A stretch of DNA of 33,963 nucleotides from an uncultured Pseudomonadota bacterium (GTDB lineage: Bacteria > Pseudomonadota > Gammaproteobacteria > Burkholderiales > Methylophilaceae), in assembly GCA_903876765.1 (NCBI GenBank), contig CAIRBH010000008.1, positions 1 to 33,963 of the forward strand, given 5' to 3'. The notes beneath the pieces are model-generated. The model made no database searches, was not told where the DNA came from, and saw only the letters and a list, made by a program, of their open reading frames with translations. Position numbers and translations under genes: made by a program. Of the stretch, positions 7,818-17,098 are shown one piece after another; within the stretch, counting starts at the first letter, position 1; every line of letters begins with the position of its first letter.

Positions 7818-8364
7818 GCTTGCTAATGGCCTTGAATGCATCGCCTTCAGCTCTAGCCAACCATTCAAAGACGATAGATTCGGTATTACTAATGATGCAG
7901 CCAGCATCGCGCATTCTGGCAATGGCATTCGCCTTGTTCGCGGCGTTGCGTGAAATAATCGCATCTTCTACAACAAACACTTGTTTATCTGCGGCCAGCA
8001 GATCAAGGGCGCTTTGTAACACGCAAATATGGGCTTCCATCCCGGTCAATATGACTTGTGAGCGATCACGCGTGAGTTGACGGCTAAATTTAGGCTCTGC
8101 CATGCAAGAAAAAGCAATTTTTTCTACTGGCGCAGTGCTTGGCATCAGCGCTAATAATGCTGCAACTGTATGCCCTAGACCTTTTGGGTACTGTTCTGTG
8201 ACTATAGAGGGCACTGCTAAAAGTTGGGCGGCTTGCACCAATATGCTGAGGTTATTAATACTTGCTTGCAAAGCTGGCTGCGGCATCACCGTAGCTAGGC
8301 GCTCTTGCATATCAATCATAATCAGCTGGCTTAGACCTGCTTTGCTAAGGTAATTACTGGCCAT
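7807..8364 (-). CDS. Isochorismatase-family cysteine hydrolase
   Basis: A 185-aa cytoplasmic α/β hydrolase of the isochorismatase-like superfamily, close in look to YcaC-type proteins. The catalytic triad is visible: D18 (IDMQER), K82 (VEKIAFS) and C114 (MEAHICV). Substrates in this superfamily range from isochorismate to nicotinamide and N-carbamoyl amides, and nothing here fixes the substrate. The ATG overlaps the end of tolC by 11 bp on the same strand, so it is the last gene of the tolC transcript and probably translationally coupled. Its own 3' end runs into the 3' end of convergent waaA, and no terminator hairpin is visible between them. Confidence 0.85.
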   Translation of the reverse strand: MASNYLSKAGLSQLIMIDMQERLATVMPQPALQASINNLSILVQAAQLLAVPSIVTEQYPKGLGHTVAALLALMPSTAPVEKIAFSCMAEPKFSRQLTRDRSQVILTGMEAHICVLQSALDLLAADKQVFVVEDAIISRNAANKANAIARMRDAGCIISNTESIVFEWLARAEGDAFKAISKLIR

Positions 8365-9718
8365 TGCTCAACACTAGTTGCTGATTGATATCCAGCAAAT
8401 CTACCTCGGCAACCACGCCAGAAGCGGCTTTTAAACGGATAATATTCACTAAATAGCTGTAGCGTGCCTGCAATAAATCTCGCTTAGCGCTAAATAGCTG
8501 TTGCTGGGCATTTAATACATCCACACTGGTACGCACCCCAACTTCGTAGCCTAGCTTAGTTGAATCTAGCTGGCTTTGGCTACTTATAAGGGCTTGATCC
8601 AAGGCTTTAACCTGAGCAATTGTGGTGCTTAAATTCAGGTAAGCACGCTGGGTTTCTAATTCTGTTTGACGGCGAGCAATTTCAACATCGTCTTGTGCTT
8701 TTTGCTTATTAAGTGCCGCCTGTCTAACATGCGAGCTAGTGGCGCCACCTTGATATAAGGGGATTTGCAATTGCAAGCCTATGCTGCCAGTTTTAAGCTC
8801 ATTGCCAGCACTAAAGGCCGACGGGCTGCCATTGGCATAAGAATCTGTATAGCTTGCGACGACATCTAAAGTGGGCAGGTGTGCCGCTTGATAGCGAGCT
8901 AACTCTTGCTCAGAAAACTTGGCTGCGTCTAGCTGAATTTGTATATTCAAATTATTCTGTGCCGCCACTTCTAACCAACTATCCATGGTTTGCGCTAAAT
9001 GATTAGTTTTAATATCCGCTTTTACTGTCGCTAACTGTTGCGGTAATTGACCAGTAATCGCTTGCAGGGCATGTTTAGCAATTTGGTATTCATTGACCGC
9101 GGCTATTTCTTGCGCCACGGTTAAGTCGTATCTTGCTTGCGCTTCATTGACATCGGTAACAGTCACGGTCCCCACCTCAAAATTTGCTTTAGCTTGCTCT
9201 AATTGGCTGGCAATAGCGGTTTTTTGCGCATTGATTAAATCAATTTTATCTTGCGCTAGCAGCACATCAAAGTACGCTTGCGTGGTTCGTAAAATCAGCG
9301 TTTGCTGACTTAAATGCAGTTGCTTATCGGCTTGACTCACCTGTGTGGCAGCTTGTTCTATTTGAATTAGATTTTGTTTTCGGTAAATGGGTTGACGTGC
9401 ATCTACCCCATATTGATAGTTTTCATAATGAGACTTGCTGGGTTCTTTTACAATGTTGATGTAACGAATATCAGACTGAACCGCATTAGCCCCTGCGTTA
9501 AAATTAACGCTAGGCCGATACAAGGCTTTGCCTTGCTCGATAATTTCTTGAGCGGCCTGATTGGCACTTAAGGCAGAAGCCAGCGTTGGGTCGTGCGCTA
9601 GGGCTTGCTGATAAATATCAACTAAAGATTCAGACTTAACTGGCTTAACGGCATCATCCGCGGCATAAACTGCCATTGAAAATATCAACAATGCTGTAAA
9701 AATCCATTTTTTTTGCAT
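8354..9718 (-). CDS. tolC: TolC-family outer membrane efflux channel
   Basis: Outer-membrane trimeric tunnel of type I secretion and multidrug efflux. The 454-aa precursor starts with a clear signal peptide (cleavage likely after VYA). Two repeats of the outer-membrane efflux domain follow, each with long heptad-rich helices (roughly 110-240 and 320-440). Family elements include the RQPIY strand near residue 90, IPLYQGG near 320 and VGVRTSVDVLNAQQ near 395. The length is normal for TolC. It is 10 bp downstream of the Pcm-like gene on the same strand. This pcm-like/tolC/waaA neighbourhood is, as I recall, common in betaproteobacteria. No membrane-fusion or inner-membrane pump gene is adjacent. 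Confidence 0.9.
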   Translation of the reverse strand: MQKKWIFTALLIFSMAVYAADDAVKPVKSESLVDIYQQALAHDPTLASALSANQAAQEIIEQGKALYRPSVNFNAGANAVQSDIRYINIVKEPSKSHYENYQYGVDARQPIYRKQNLIQIEQAATQVSQADKQLHLSQQTLILRTTQAYFDVLLAQDKIDLINAQKTAIASQLEQAKANFEVGTVTVTDVNEAQARYDLTVAQEIAAVNEYQIAKHALQAITGQLPQQLATVKADIKTNHLAQTMDSWLEVAAQNNLNIQIQLDAAKFSEQELARYQAAHLPTLDVVASYTDSYANGSPSAFSAGNELKTGSIGLQLQIPLYQGGATSSHVRQAALNKQKAQDDVEIARRQTELETQRAYLNLSTTIAQVKALDQALISSQSQLDSTKLGYEVGVRTSVDVLNAQQQLFSAKRDLLQARYSYLVNIIRLKAASGVVAEVDLLDINQQLVLSNGQ

Positions 9719-9728
9719 ATTATTGGCG

Positions 9729-10412
9729 TTAAAACTCGAATTTAGCTAACTGTGGCGCATTCACTAGCGCTGGCAAGCAGGTTTCAAAAAGTACTTCTTT
9801 ACGGCTAACACCTTCGCTGACACGCTGCGTTAGCATGGCCTGCATGATAGGCAACTGACCTTGCACACTGAACATACGACCACCCATATTGAGCATTTGT
9901 TCTGCTTGGGCAGGATGTATTTGCAAAGCACCAGTAAATACAATCACATCATATGGTGCTGCACTGGCATAGCCCTGCGCCGCATCGGCAATATGCAAAG
10001 TCACATTATGGATGTGTTGTTTTTGTAGGCGAGCACTGGCTAAGTTTGATAGCTCAGGGATAATTTCCACGGCATACACATGTGCGGCAAGTGTTGCCAA
10101 TAATGCCGTCAAATAGCCACTGCCAGTGCCTATAAGCAATACTTTGTCAGTTTTTTTAACGTTAAGTGCCTGTAGAATTTTGCCTTCTATTTTTGGGGAA
10201 AGCATGGTTTGGCCATAGCCCATAGGCAGCTCAACATCGGCAAAAGCTAAGCCTTGTTGTGACTCTGCCACAAATTGCTCGCGTGGCACTGCGTTAAATA
10301 AATCCAACACCAAGGGGTCTAGCACTTCCCAAGTACGAATTTGCTGCTCTATCATGTTAAATCTAGCAAGATCGTTAGGCTCGTTAAATCGTTTTTGGGC
10401 TACATAGCTCAT
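9729..10412 (-). CDS. Protein-L-isoaspartate O-methyltransferase-like SAM-dependent methyltransferase
   Basis: A 227-aa Rossmann-fold methyltransferase of the PCMT family. The SAM-binding loop LLIGTGSGY (about 82-90), VPREQF and the ELPMGYGQT segment match Pcm. In true isoaspartyl methyltransferases QT is followed by I-S-x-P with an active-site serine. Here it reads QTMLSP, so the serine position is leucine (L71) and a serine sits one residue later. The C-terminal third also differs from E. coli Pcm. It may be a Pcm paralogue with another substrate. ATG 10412 has AAGGA at good distance; the longer frame starts at a TTG without support. Upstream of tolC, same strand. Confidence 0.8.
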   Translation of the reverse strand: MSYVAQKRFNEPNDLARFNMIEQQIRTWEVLDPLVLDLFNAVPREQFVAESQQGLAFADVELPMGYGQTMLSPKIEGKILQALNVKKTDKVLLIGTGSGYLTALLATLAAHVYAVEIIPELSNLASARLQKQHIHNVTLHIADAAQGYASAAPYDVIVFTGALQIHPAQAEQMLNMGGRMFSVQGQLPIMQAMLTQRVSEGVSRKEVLFETCLPALVNAPQLAKFEF

Positions 10413-10472
10413 GGCAAATCTTCCTTTCAATTTCTTTTATTATAGCGCTTGCGGCTAGCAAGTATTTTATTA

Positions 10473-12419
10473 TTACTCGCTTTTCTTGACTGTCAATTTC
10501 AATTCGCCCGCTTTATAAGCGCGGCTTGCCGTTTGGTAATAGGCAATCGCTTCATTCACTAAGGTTTCATCTAGTTTTGTTGGGGTGGAATCATAGCTAT
10601 CTACATGCACTTGATAGGCTTCAGCTTTTCTCTTAGGCGAGAGCACAATCAGCGTATCGTTTTTTAAGTAACCTAAAGATTGATAGTTGCTAATAAATGC
10701 ACGTTCTGGCAACTTCTCAACCTCAGCTTTGAACAAAGACTGCCCATAAAACTGCGTTGCATTTTGTGTGCCCAAAACATCCAGCAAGGTCGGCACGATG
10801 TCAATTTGGCTAGCTAGCCGGCTGTAATGCCTTGCTGGTAGCATGTCTGGCGCATATAAAAATAGTGGGATATGGTATTTATCCACGGGTAATTTAGTTT
10901 TACCCGCCACTGAAGCACAATGATCCGCCACGATGACAAACAGCGTATCTTTAAACCATGGTTTGGATTTAGCATTTTCAATAAAATTGCCGATGGCATA
11001 GTCGGTATATTTGACTGCCCCATCTCGGCTACCCTGTGGCAAGTCAATTTTACCTTCAGGAAAAGTATAAGGCCTATGGTTGCTAGTAGTCATAATATGA
11101 GCAAAAAATGGTTGATGCGTTTGTTCATTCTCATCAAAAATCTTAATGGCGTTATTGAATAAACTTTCGTCATCCACGCCCCATACGTTTTCAGTTTGTA
11201 TGGTCTTAGCATCAAAGTCTGTACGGTCTATGACTTGATAGTTATTGCTACTAAAGTAGGCATTCATGCTGTCAAATACGCCATATCCACCATAAATAAA
11301 GTAGGTTTGATAATGTTGCGCGCGCAGCAGCTCGCCTATGGTGGCCAAATGGTCACTGCTAGGGCGGTGCACAATCGCCTGGCCTGGGATTGGCGGGGTA
11401 GCAATTGAAAGTGCATCTAAGCCACGAACGGTGCGCGTGCCGGTTGCAAAAAGCTTATCAAATACCACACTTTCGTCGGCTAATTTATCGAGGTAAGGCG
11501 TGAGGTTTTTTTGATTCCCATAAATACCCAAATATTCAGCCGACAAACTTTCTACTGAGATAAGGACTACATTTTTGGGACTACGCTTAAATGGCCCTAG
11601 CGCAGTTTTATGCTCAGCAGCTGAAGATAACTGGCTAGGACTGATTTGCCGATTTGAGCCTATAGCCCGCAAGGTAATGATTGCTTGGGCTTGGGGGATG
11701 GTTTTATAGAATTTATCGTAATCTAGCTCATTGCGCCGTGCCGCGGCAGAAAAACTAAAAATACCATTACCCGCCAGTTCGTTGGCATAAGCATTTTTGC
11801 TAAATTCCATTTGATCAACATTCGCCACTTGAAAACTAATCACCGGCAAAAGAATCAACGCTATCAGTATTTTTGCTTTTTGTTTAAACGGCTTATGTGC
11901 TGTATCAAAAATCACCAGCCTACTTAAGCCGAGCAATATCGCCAAGGCCACTAGCGCAATCACCAGTAAGATTAATGGCACAGGGTAAGATTCACGAATA
12001 TTACCGATCACTTCTTTGGTGTAGATTAAATAATCAACTGCAATAAAGTTAAAGCGGGTAGTAAATTCTTGCCAAAAAATATACTCAGACACTGCGCCAA
12101 ATACAAGAGCAAAAGTCACAAAGAACGCCACAGTCCAGCGCAGCTTATCCATCCATGATTTGTTACGCCATCTATTGGGTAAGCACAAGGACATCAACAA
12201 AAATGGGGTCGCCAGATAACACAGCGCGTTTAAATCGAACCACAGCCCAACGGCAAAAGCCTTAAAAGCTTGCACTATGGATAATTGATTGACCCCTACA
12301 TCTACCCATAAAATTAATCTTAATAGCAGCCAAATTGCAATTGCAATAGCGCTCATAAAAACAATAAAAGGGATTTTGTAAGGGGTGTTTTTGCTGCTGG
12401 CTTTGACTAACTTAATCAT
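10473..12419 (-). CDS. LtaS-like membrane sulfatase-fold phospho-headgroup transferase
   Basis: A 648-aa inner-membrane protein. About five transmembrane helices span residues 15-200, followed by a periplasmic alkaline-phosphatase/sulfatase domain from ~283 on. Visible motifs are the metal-binding E290 (ISVESLS), the presumed catalytic threonine T330 in TGTRTVRGL, and the D-H pair of VADHCAS. This is the layout of lipoteichoic-acid synthase-type phosphoglycerol transferases (LtaS, OpgB) and of phosphoethanolamine transferases. In a Gram-negative it may modify osmoregulated periplasmic glucans or lipid A; the exact headgroup cannot be read from sequence. It follows the PAP2 gene on the same strand, so the phosphatase could recycle its lipid by-product. 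Confidence 0.82.
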   Translation of the reverse strand: MIKLVKASSKNTPYKIPFIVFMSAIAIAIWLLLRLILWVDVGVNQLSIVQAFKAFAVGLWFDLNALCYLATPFLLMSLCLPNRWRNKSWMDKLRWTVAFFVTFALVFGAVSEYIFWQEFTTRFNFIAVDYLIYTKEVIGNIRESYPVPLILLVIALVALAILLGLSRLVIFDTAHKPFKQKAKILIALILLPVISFQVANVDQMEFSKNAYANELAGNGIFSFSAAARRNELDYDKFYKTIPQAQAIITLRAIGSNRQISPSQLSSAAEHKTALGPFKRSPKNVVLISVESLSAEYLGIYGNQKNLTPYLDKLADESVVFDKLFATGTRTVRGLDALSIATPPIPGQAIVHRPSSDHLATIGELLRAQHYQTYFIYGGYGVFDSMNAYFSSNNYQVIDRTDFDAKTIQTENVWGVDDESLFNNAIKIFDENEQTHQPFFAHIMTTSNHRPYTFPEGKIDLPQGSRDGAVKYTDYAIGNFIENAKSKPWFKDTLFVIVADHCASVAGKTKLPVDKYHIPLFLYAPDMLPARHYSRLASQIDIVPTLLDVLGTQNATQFYGQSLFKAEVEKLPERAFISNYQSLGYLKNDTLIVLSPKRKAEAYQVHVDSYDSTPTKLDETLVNEAIAYYQTASRAYKAGELKLTVKKSE

Positions 12420-12479
12420 GCATTCAACCTAAAATAAAGCTTAATAATTTTGCCTAAAACTGATCGTATCACGCAAACC

Positions 12480-12572
12480 TTACAGTTTTCTTACATCATG
12501 CTGAGCCAAGCTTTTAGGTTGCCATATTAAGTATTGCACAAGTAAGGTCATCCACACTAGCCAAGCCGTCCA
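12480..12572 (-). pseudogene. Orphaned C-terminal tail of the PAP2 phosphatase beyond an amber codon
   Basis: After the TAG at 12573-12575 the same frame stays open for 30 codons to a TAA at 12480-12482. It encodes a tryptophan-rich hydrophobic helix (WTAWLVWM and onward) plus a short polar end. This is what the last helix of this PAP2 group should look like. The frame contains no ATG likely to start an independent gene. Confidence 0.7.
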
Positions 12573-13235
12573 CTAATTATGCGACATAAAATGTGCGCCG
12601 CGCATCATCTGCGCCCAACCCATGGCAAATCCTAATAATAGACCCAGCATTAAGCCAATATTTGCATACTTAGGCGCACTATCTCTAAATGCAAAATATA
12701 TCGCCATCAAGGCAAAACCAGCACTAGCATGGCCCCCAGGAAAACAATGCCCAGGCTTAACGCCCGCTGGCAAACTTGCAAAAAGGGCTACTAAAGGCTG
12801 AGTGCCACCGTATTCGAGCAAATTCCACGGGCAATCATGAATACTCAGATGCTTTAATATTGAAATAGTCGCGGTAGAAATGACCATGGCCAAAAATATC
12901 CACAACAAGGGTTGCTGGTAAGTCCGACACCAATGCTTTTTAATTTGATGCCGCTCGATGGCAAGGCCAAGTTTTACCCCATATAAGTATAAGCCAAGCA
13001 CTATTAAGCTAAACGCTATAACCAAATCTTTTAGACCTTGGTGCATGACATTTTCAAGAAAGCCATCTTGCTTTAATGGGAACGCCAGCGCGTGCCCATC
13101 ATAATAGGGCGCAATCAACAAAGCATCTAAGCCAGTATAAGGATAGACAAAAGCCATTAGCATACCTAGTGCTAATGGCATGAAAAAATGCAACAGCCAA
13201 AACCTGAGATTAAATTTGCGTCGCACTACATCCAC
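12573..13235 (-). CDS. PAP2-family membrane phosphatase, truncated by an in-frame amber codon
   Basis: Integral membrane phosphatase of the PAP2 superfamily (lipid phosphate or undecaprenyl-PP type). Motif 1 is reduced to the ILKHLS..CPW segment, motif 2 is FPGGHASAGF, and motif 3 contains RGAHFMSH, so the catalytic residues are present. Translation then meets TAG where close relatives, as I recall, have leucine before WTAW. A TTG-to-TAG change would explain this, and the frame remains open for 30 more codons. The start is uncertain: I place it at GTG 13235, overlapping the stop of the preceding 48-aa ORF. The longer frame up to 13289 starts at an unsupported GTG inside that ORF. The product may be functional without its last helix. 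Confidence 0.75.
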   Translation of the reverse strand: MDVVRRKFNLRFWLLHFFMPLALGMLMAFVYPYTGLDALLIAPYYDGHALAFPLKQDGFLENVMHQGLKDLVIAFSLIVLGLYLYGVKLGLAIERHQIKKHWCRTYQQPLLWIFLAMVISTATISILKHLSIHDCPWNLLEYGGTQPLVALFASLPAGVKPGHCFPGGHASAGFALMAIYFAFRDSAPKYANIGLMLGLLLGFAMGWAQMMRGAHFMSHN

Positions 13236-13381
13236 TACAAATACAAGACGACTGGGAATACCGTCAAAGCCAGCACCAATAAGACCCACTCCATATTCCA
13301 GCGCTGTAGCCGTCCTGTAAAATGGCAGTATAAAGCAACAATTGCAGCTAAATAGTAAAGAATATAAAGAATTAGCGCCAT
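13235..13381 (-). CDS. Small two-helix membrane protein, 48 aa, unknown function
   Basis: ATG at 13381 is preceded by AAGGGGT at ideal distance, itself ~40 bp downstream of a perfect TATAAT (13426-13421). The 48 codons encode two hydrophobic segments (about residues 2-19 and 32-48) joined by a short basic hinge, HFTGRLQRW. Its TAG stop overlaps the likely GTG start of the PAP2 phosphatase, which suggests translational coupling. I recognise no family. The clean Shine-Dalgarno, -10 and coupling support a real gene that length filters would miss. Confidence 0.6.
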   Translation of the reverse strand: MALILYILYYLAAIVALYCHFTGRLQRWNMEWVLLVLALTVFPVVLYL

Positions 13382-13420
13382 CAAAATACCCCTTTTAAAC
13401 TGAAATGATTAATCAAATTA

Positions 13421-13426
13421 ATTATA
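13421..13426 (-). promoter_or_regulatory. Predicted -10 element for the small ORF/PAP2/sulfatase unit
   Basis: TATAAT on the minus strand, 40 bp before the small ORF start. No good -35 is present at 17 bp. The region where it would sit overlaps the palindrome at 13446-13473, so the promoter may be activator-dependent or operator-controlled. Confidence 0.5.
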
Positions 13427-13445
13427 GCAAAAACCACAATTATCG

Positions 13446-13473
13446 CAGGTAAATAATAATAATTATTTACCTG
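13446..13473. promoter_or_regulatory. Perfect 12-bp palindrome in the divergent thiC / PAP2-unit region
   Basis: CAGGTAAATAAT and its exact reverse complement are separated by 4 bp. It lies 30 bp upstream of the predicted thiC -35 and over the -35 region of the minus-strand promoter. The stem is AT-rich and has no clean U-tract, so an operator is more likely than a terminator. Confidence 0.5.
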
Positions 13474-13502
13474 TTTAACATTAGGGACTTTCACATAAGC
13501 AC

Positions 13503-13531
13503 TTGCTTTTACTATCGTTTTAGCGTAATTT
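13503..13531 (+). promoter_or_regulatory. Predicted promoter of the thiC transcript
   Basis: -35 TTGCTT (13503-13508), 17-bp spacer, -10 TAATTT (13526-13531). The start would fall at about 13538, at the 5' edge of the TPP riboswitch. Confidence 0.6.
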
Positions 13532-13538
13532 TCGTTTA

Positions 13539-13632
13539 TTGCTAGGGGTCTATTCAACTTAAGTTACTTTTTAAGAATAGTGAGAAACACCCTTTGAACC
13601 TGACGCGGGTTATGCCGCCGTAGGAAAGCATG
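13539..13632 (+). promoter_or_regulatory. TPP riboswitch (THI element)
   Basis: It carries the conserved thi-box elements in order: TAGGGGT near 13543, the TGAGA loop at 13580-13584, ACCCTTTGAACCTGA at 13589-13603, then GGGTTATGCCGCCGTAGGAAA. TGCT at the 5' edge and AGCA at the 3' edge can close P1. It lies 78 bp before the thiC start. I see no strong terminator hairpin with a U-run after it, so control is probably at translation initiation. Confidence 0.95.
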
Positions 13633-13700
13633 CAATGTATGCTGGCTAGACTATAGCGCCGTATGCATCTGATGCTTTTCTATGTTAAACAAATATATAG

Positions 13701-15617
<1,917 letters not shown>

Positions 15618-15622
15618 ATCAA

Positions 15623-16945
15623 TTGGCATTCATTAAAAAGCCAGCAAACATATTAAACCACCATAAACGTGGCATAGCGCTTAAGTTTTACCGTTTTCGT
15701 AGTGCAGGGCTAGGGGCTTTTGCTGCATTTCTGGCGGTACTTGGGCCTGGCCTGCTGGCAGGCCTTTCTGACGATGACCCTGCTGGCATTACCACTTATT
15801 CAGTGCTGGGCACTGATCACGGCTATCAGTTCTTATGGATTATTCCCGCTTCAACCATGCTGCTGATTCAATTTCATTTAATGGCTGTGCGTATTGGTGC
15901 GGCGACTGGCAAAGGCTTTGTTGGTGTGATTCGGCAGCGCTGGGGGCATGGCTGGGGCTATTTTGCCGTCATTGGCCTACTGTTTGCTAATTTTGGCACT
16001 ATTTGTGCCGAATACGCAGGTATCTCAGCCGCTGGCTCGCTGGTGGGCATTCCAGCTTGGCTAAGTGCGCCCATCTCTGGCATATTGATCTCAGCGATTG
16101 TAGTGATGGGCTCATTTCATCGAGTAGAACGTATTCTGCTCATCATATCGTCCACATTGGCGCTCTATATTGTTGATGGCATTTTAGCTAAGCCTGACTG
16201 GTCGATGGTTTGGCACAACTCCATAGTGCCACACATGCCAGTAGATAATATTGGCTGGATTGCAATTGCCGCGACTTTGGGCACGACGTTAGCCCCCTGG
16301 GGCTTGGCCTTTATTCAGTCTTACGCCGTTGATAAAAAAATTACCGTGGCCAATTTACGCTGGGAGCGCGTTGATGTGATTATTGGCTCCTTGCTCACTG
16401 GCATCATAGGCCTAGCGATTGCTGTGGCTTGTGCGGCAACACTCAATCGGGCAGGCATACATATTAATGACGCTAGCGATGCCGCCGCGGCCTTGCGTCC
16501 ACTTGCTGGTTCGTTTGCCACGGTATTGTTTGGCGCAGGCCTACTTGGTGCATCTCTGCTGGCAGCGGCCATCGTGCCCCTAGCAACGGCTTATTCTATT
16601 GCCGAAGGCATAGGCGCCCCCGCCTCGCTAGATTTAGACTCGCGCCACTTTCAACTATTTTATGCGGCATTTGTTGGTATTACTGTCGCGGCAGTTAGCG
16701 TGGTATCGCTGCCGCAATTGCCGCTGATACCGCTCATCTATACCAGCCAAGTGGTCAATGCCGTCATGCTGCCACTGCATGTGATTGCCTTGCACTTGCT
16801 GGCAAAAGACGCCAGTATTATGGGAGATGCAAAATCAAGTCCAGCAGCGGTAATGTTAAGTTTGCTGAGTATTGCGCTCATTATTGCCTGCATCTGGGCG
16901 CTAGCATCCAGCTGGCTTAACTTAGCTCACTGGCAATGGTTTTAG
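15623..16945 (+). CDS. NRAMP-family divalent metal transporter, Mg-type motif variant
   Basis: A 440-aa, ~11-helix NRAMP (SLC11) fold transporter. In manganese/iron NRAMPs helix 1 carries DPGN and helix 6 carries MPH. Here helix 1 reads DDDPAG (D52, P53, A54, G55), so the asparagine is glycine. Helix 6 reads APWG (A224), so the metal-selective methionine is alanine. As I recall, these substitutions mark the NRAMP-related magnesium transporters (NRMT). The start is TTG with AAGG ~11 nt upstream; the next methionine is far downstream. It lies 5 bp after thiC, so it is probably controlled by the same TPP riboswitch. Mg2+ transport is an inference. Confidence 0.85.
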   Translation: MAFIKKPANILNHHKRGIALKFYRFRSAGLGAFAAFLAVLGPGLLAGLSDDDPAGITTYSVLGTDHGYQFLWIIPASTMLLIQFHLMAVRIGAATGKGFVGVIRQRWGHGWGYFAVIGLLFANFGTICAEYAGISAAGSLVGIPAWLSAPISGILISAIVVMGSFHRVERILLIISSTLALYIVDGILAKPDWSMVWHNSIVPHMPVDNIGWIAIAATLGTTLAPWGLAFIQSYAVDKKITVANLRWERVDVIIGSLLTGIIGLAIAVACAATLNRAGIHINDASDAAAALRPLAGSFATVLFGAGLLGASLLAAAIVPLATAYSIAEGIGAPASLDLDSRHFQLFYAAFVGITVAAVSVVSLPQLPLIPLIYTSQVVNAVMLPLHVIALHLLAKDASIMGDAKSSPAAVMLSLLSIALIIACIWALASSWLNLAHWQWF

Positions 16946-17098
16946 CTACTGATAAACACATTGATCAACCGTTTTTAACCACTAGCTTGCTCGCACCATG
17001 CTAGCCATGCTTAGATAAATGCGCGGTATTTAATAAATCAAAACTTATCGCTTTATTTTGTTAAAATAGCCTGATCAATTAAATCACTGTAGACTATT

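Noticed and set aside
12573-12575. Amber codon as pyrrolysine or other recoding
   Set aside because: TAG serves as an ordinary stop in nrdJa and the small ORF here, and no pylT/pylS or SECIS-like element is visible. A nonsense change is simpler.
13236-13289. 18-residue N-terminal extension of the PAP2 protein
   Set aside because: It starts at a GTG without a Shine-Dalgarno, is not membrane-like, and overlaps the better supported 48-aa ORF in another frame.
16946-17098. Search for a small gene or terminator after the NRAMP-like gene
   Set aside because: No hairpin with a U-tract and no ORF with a Shine-Dalgarno could be found in this spacer.
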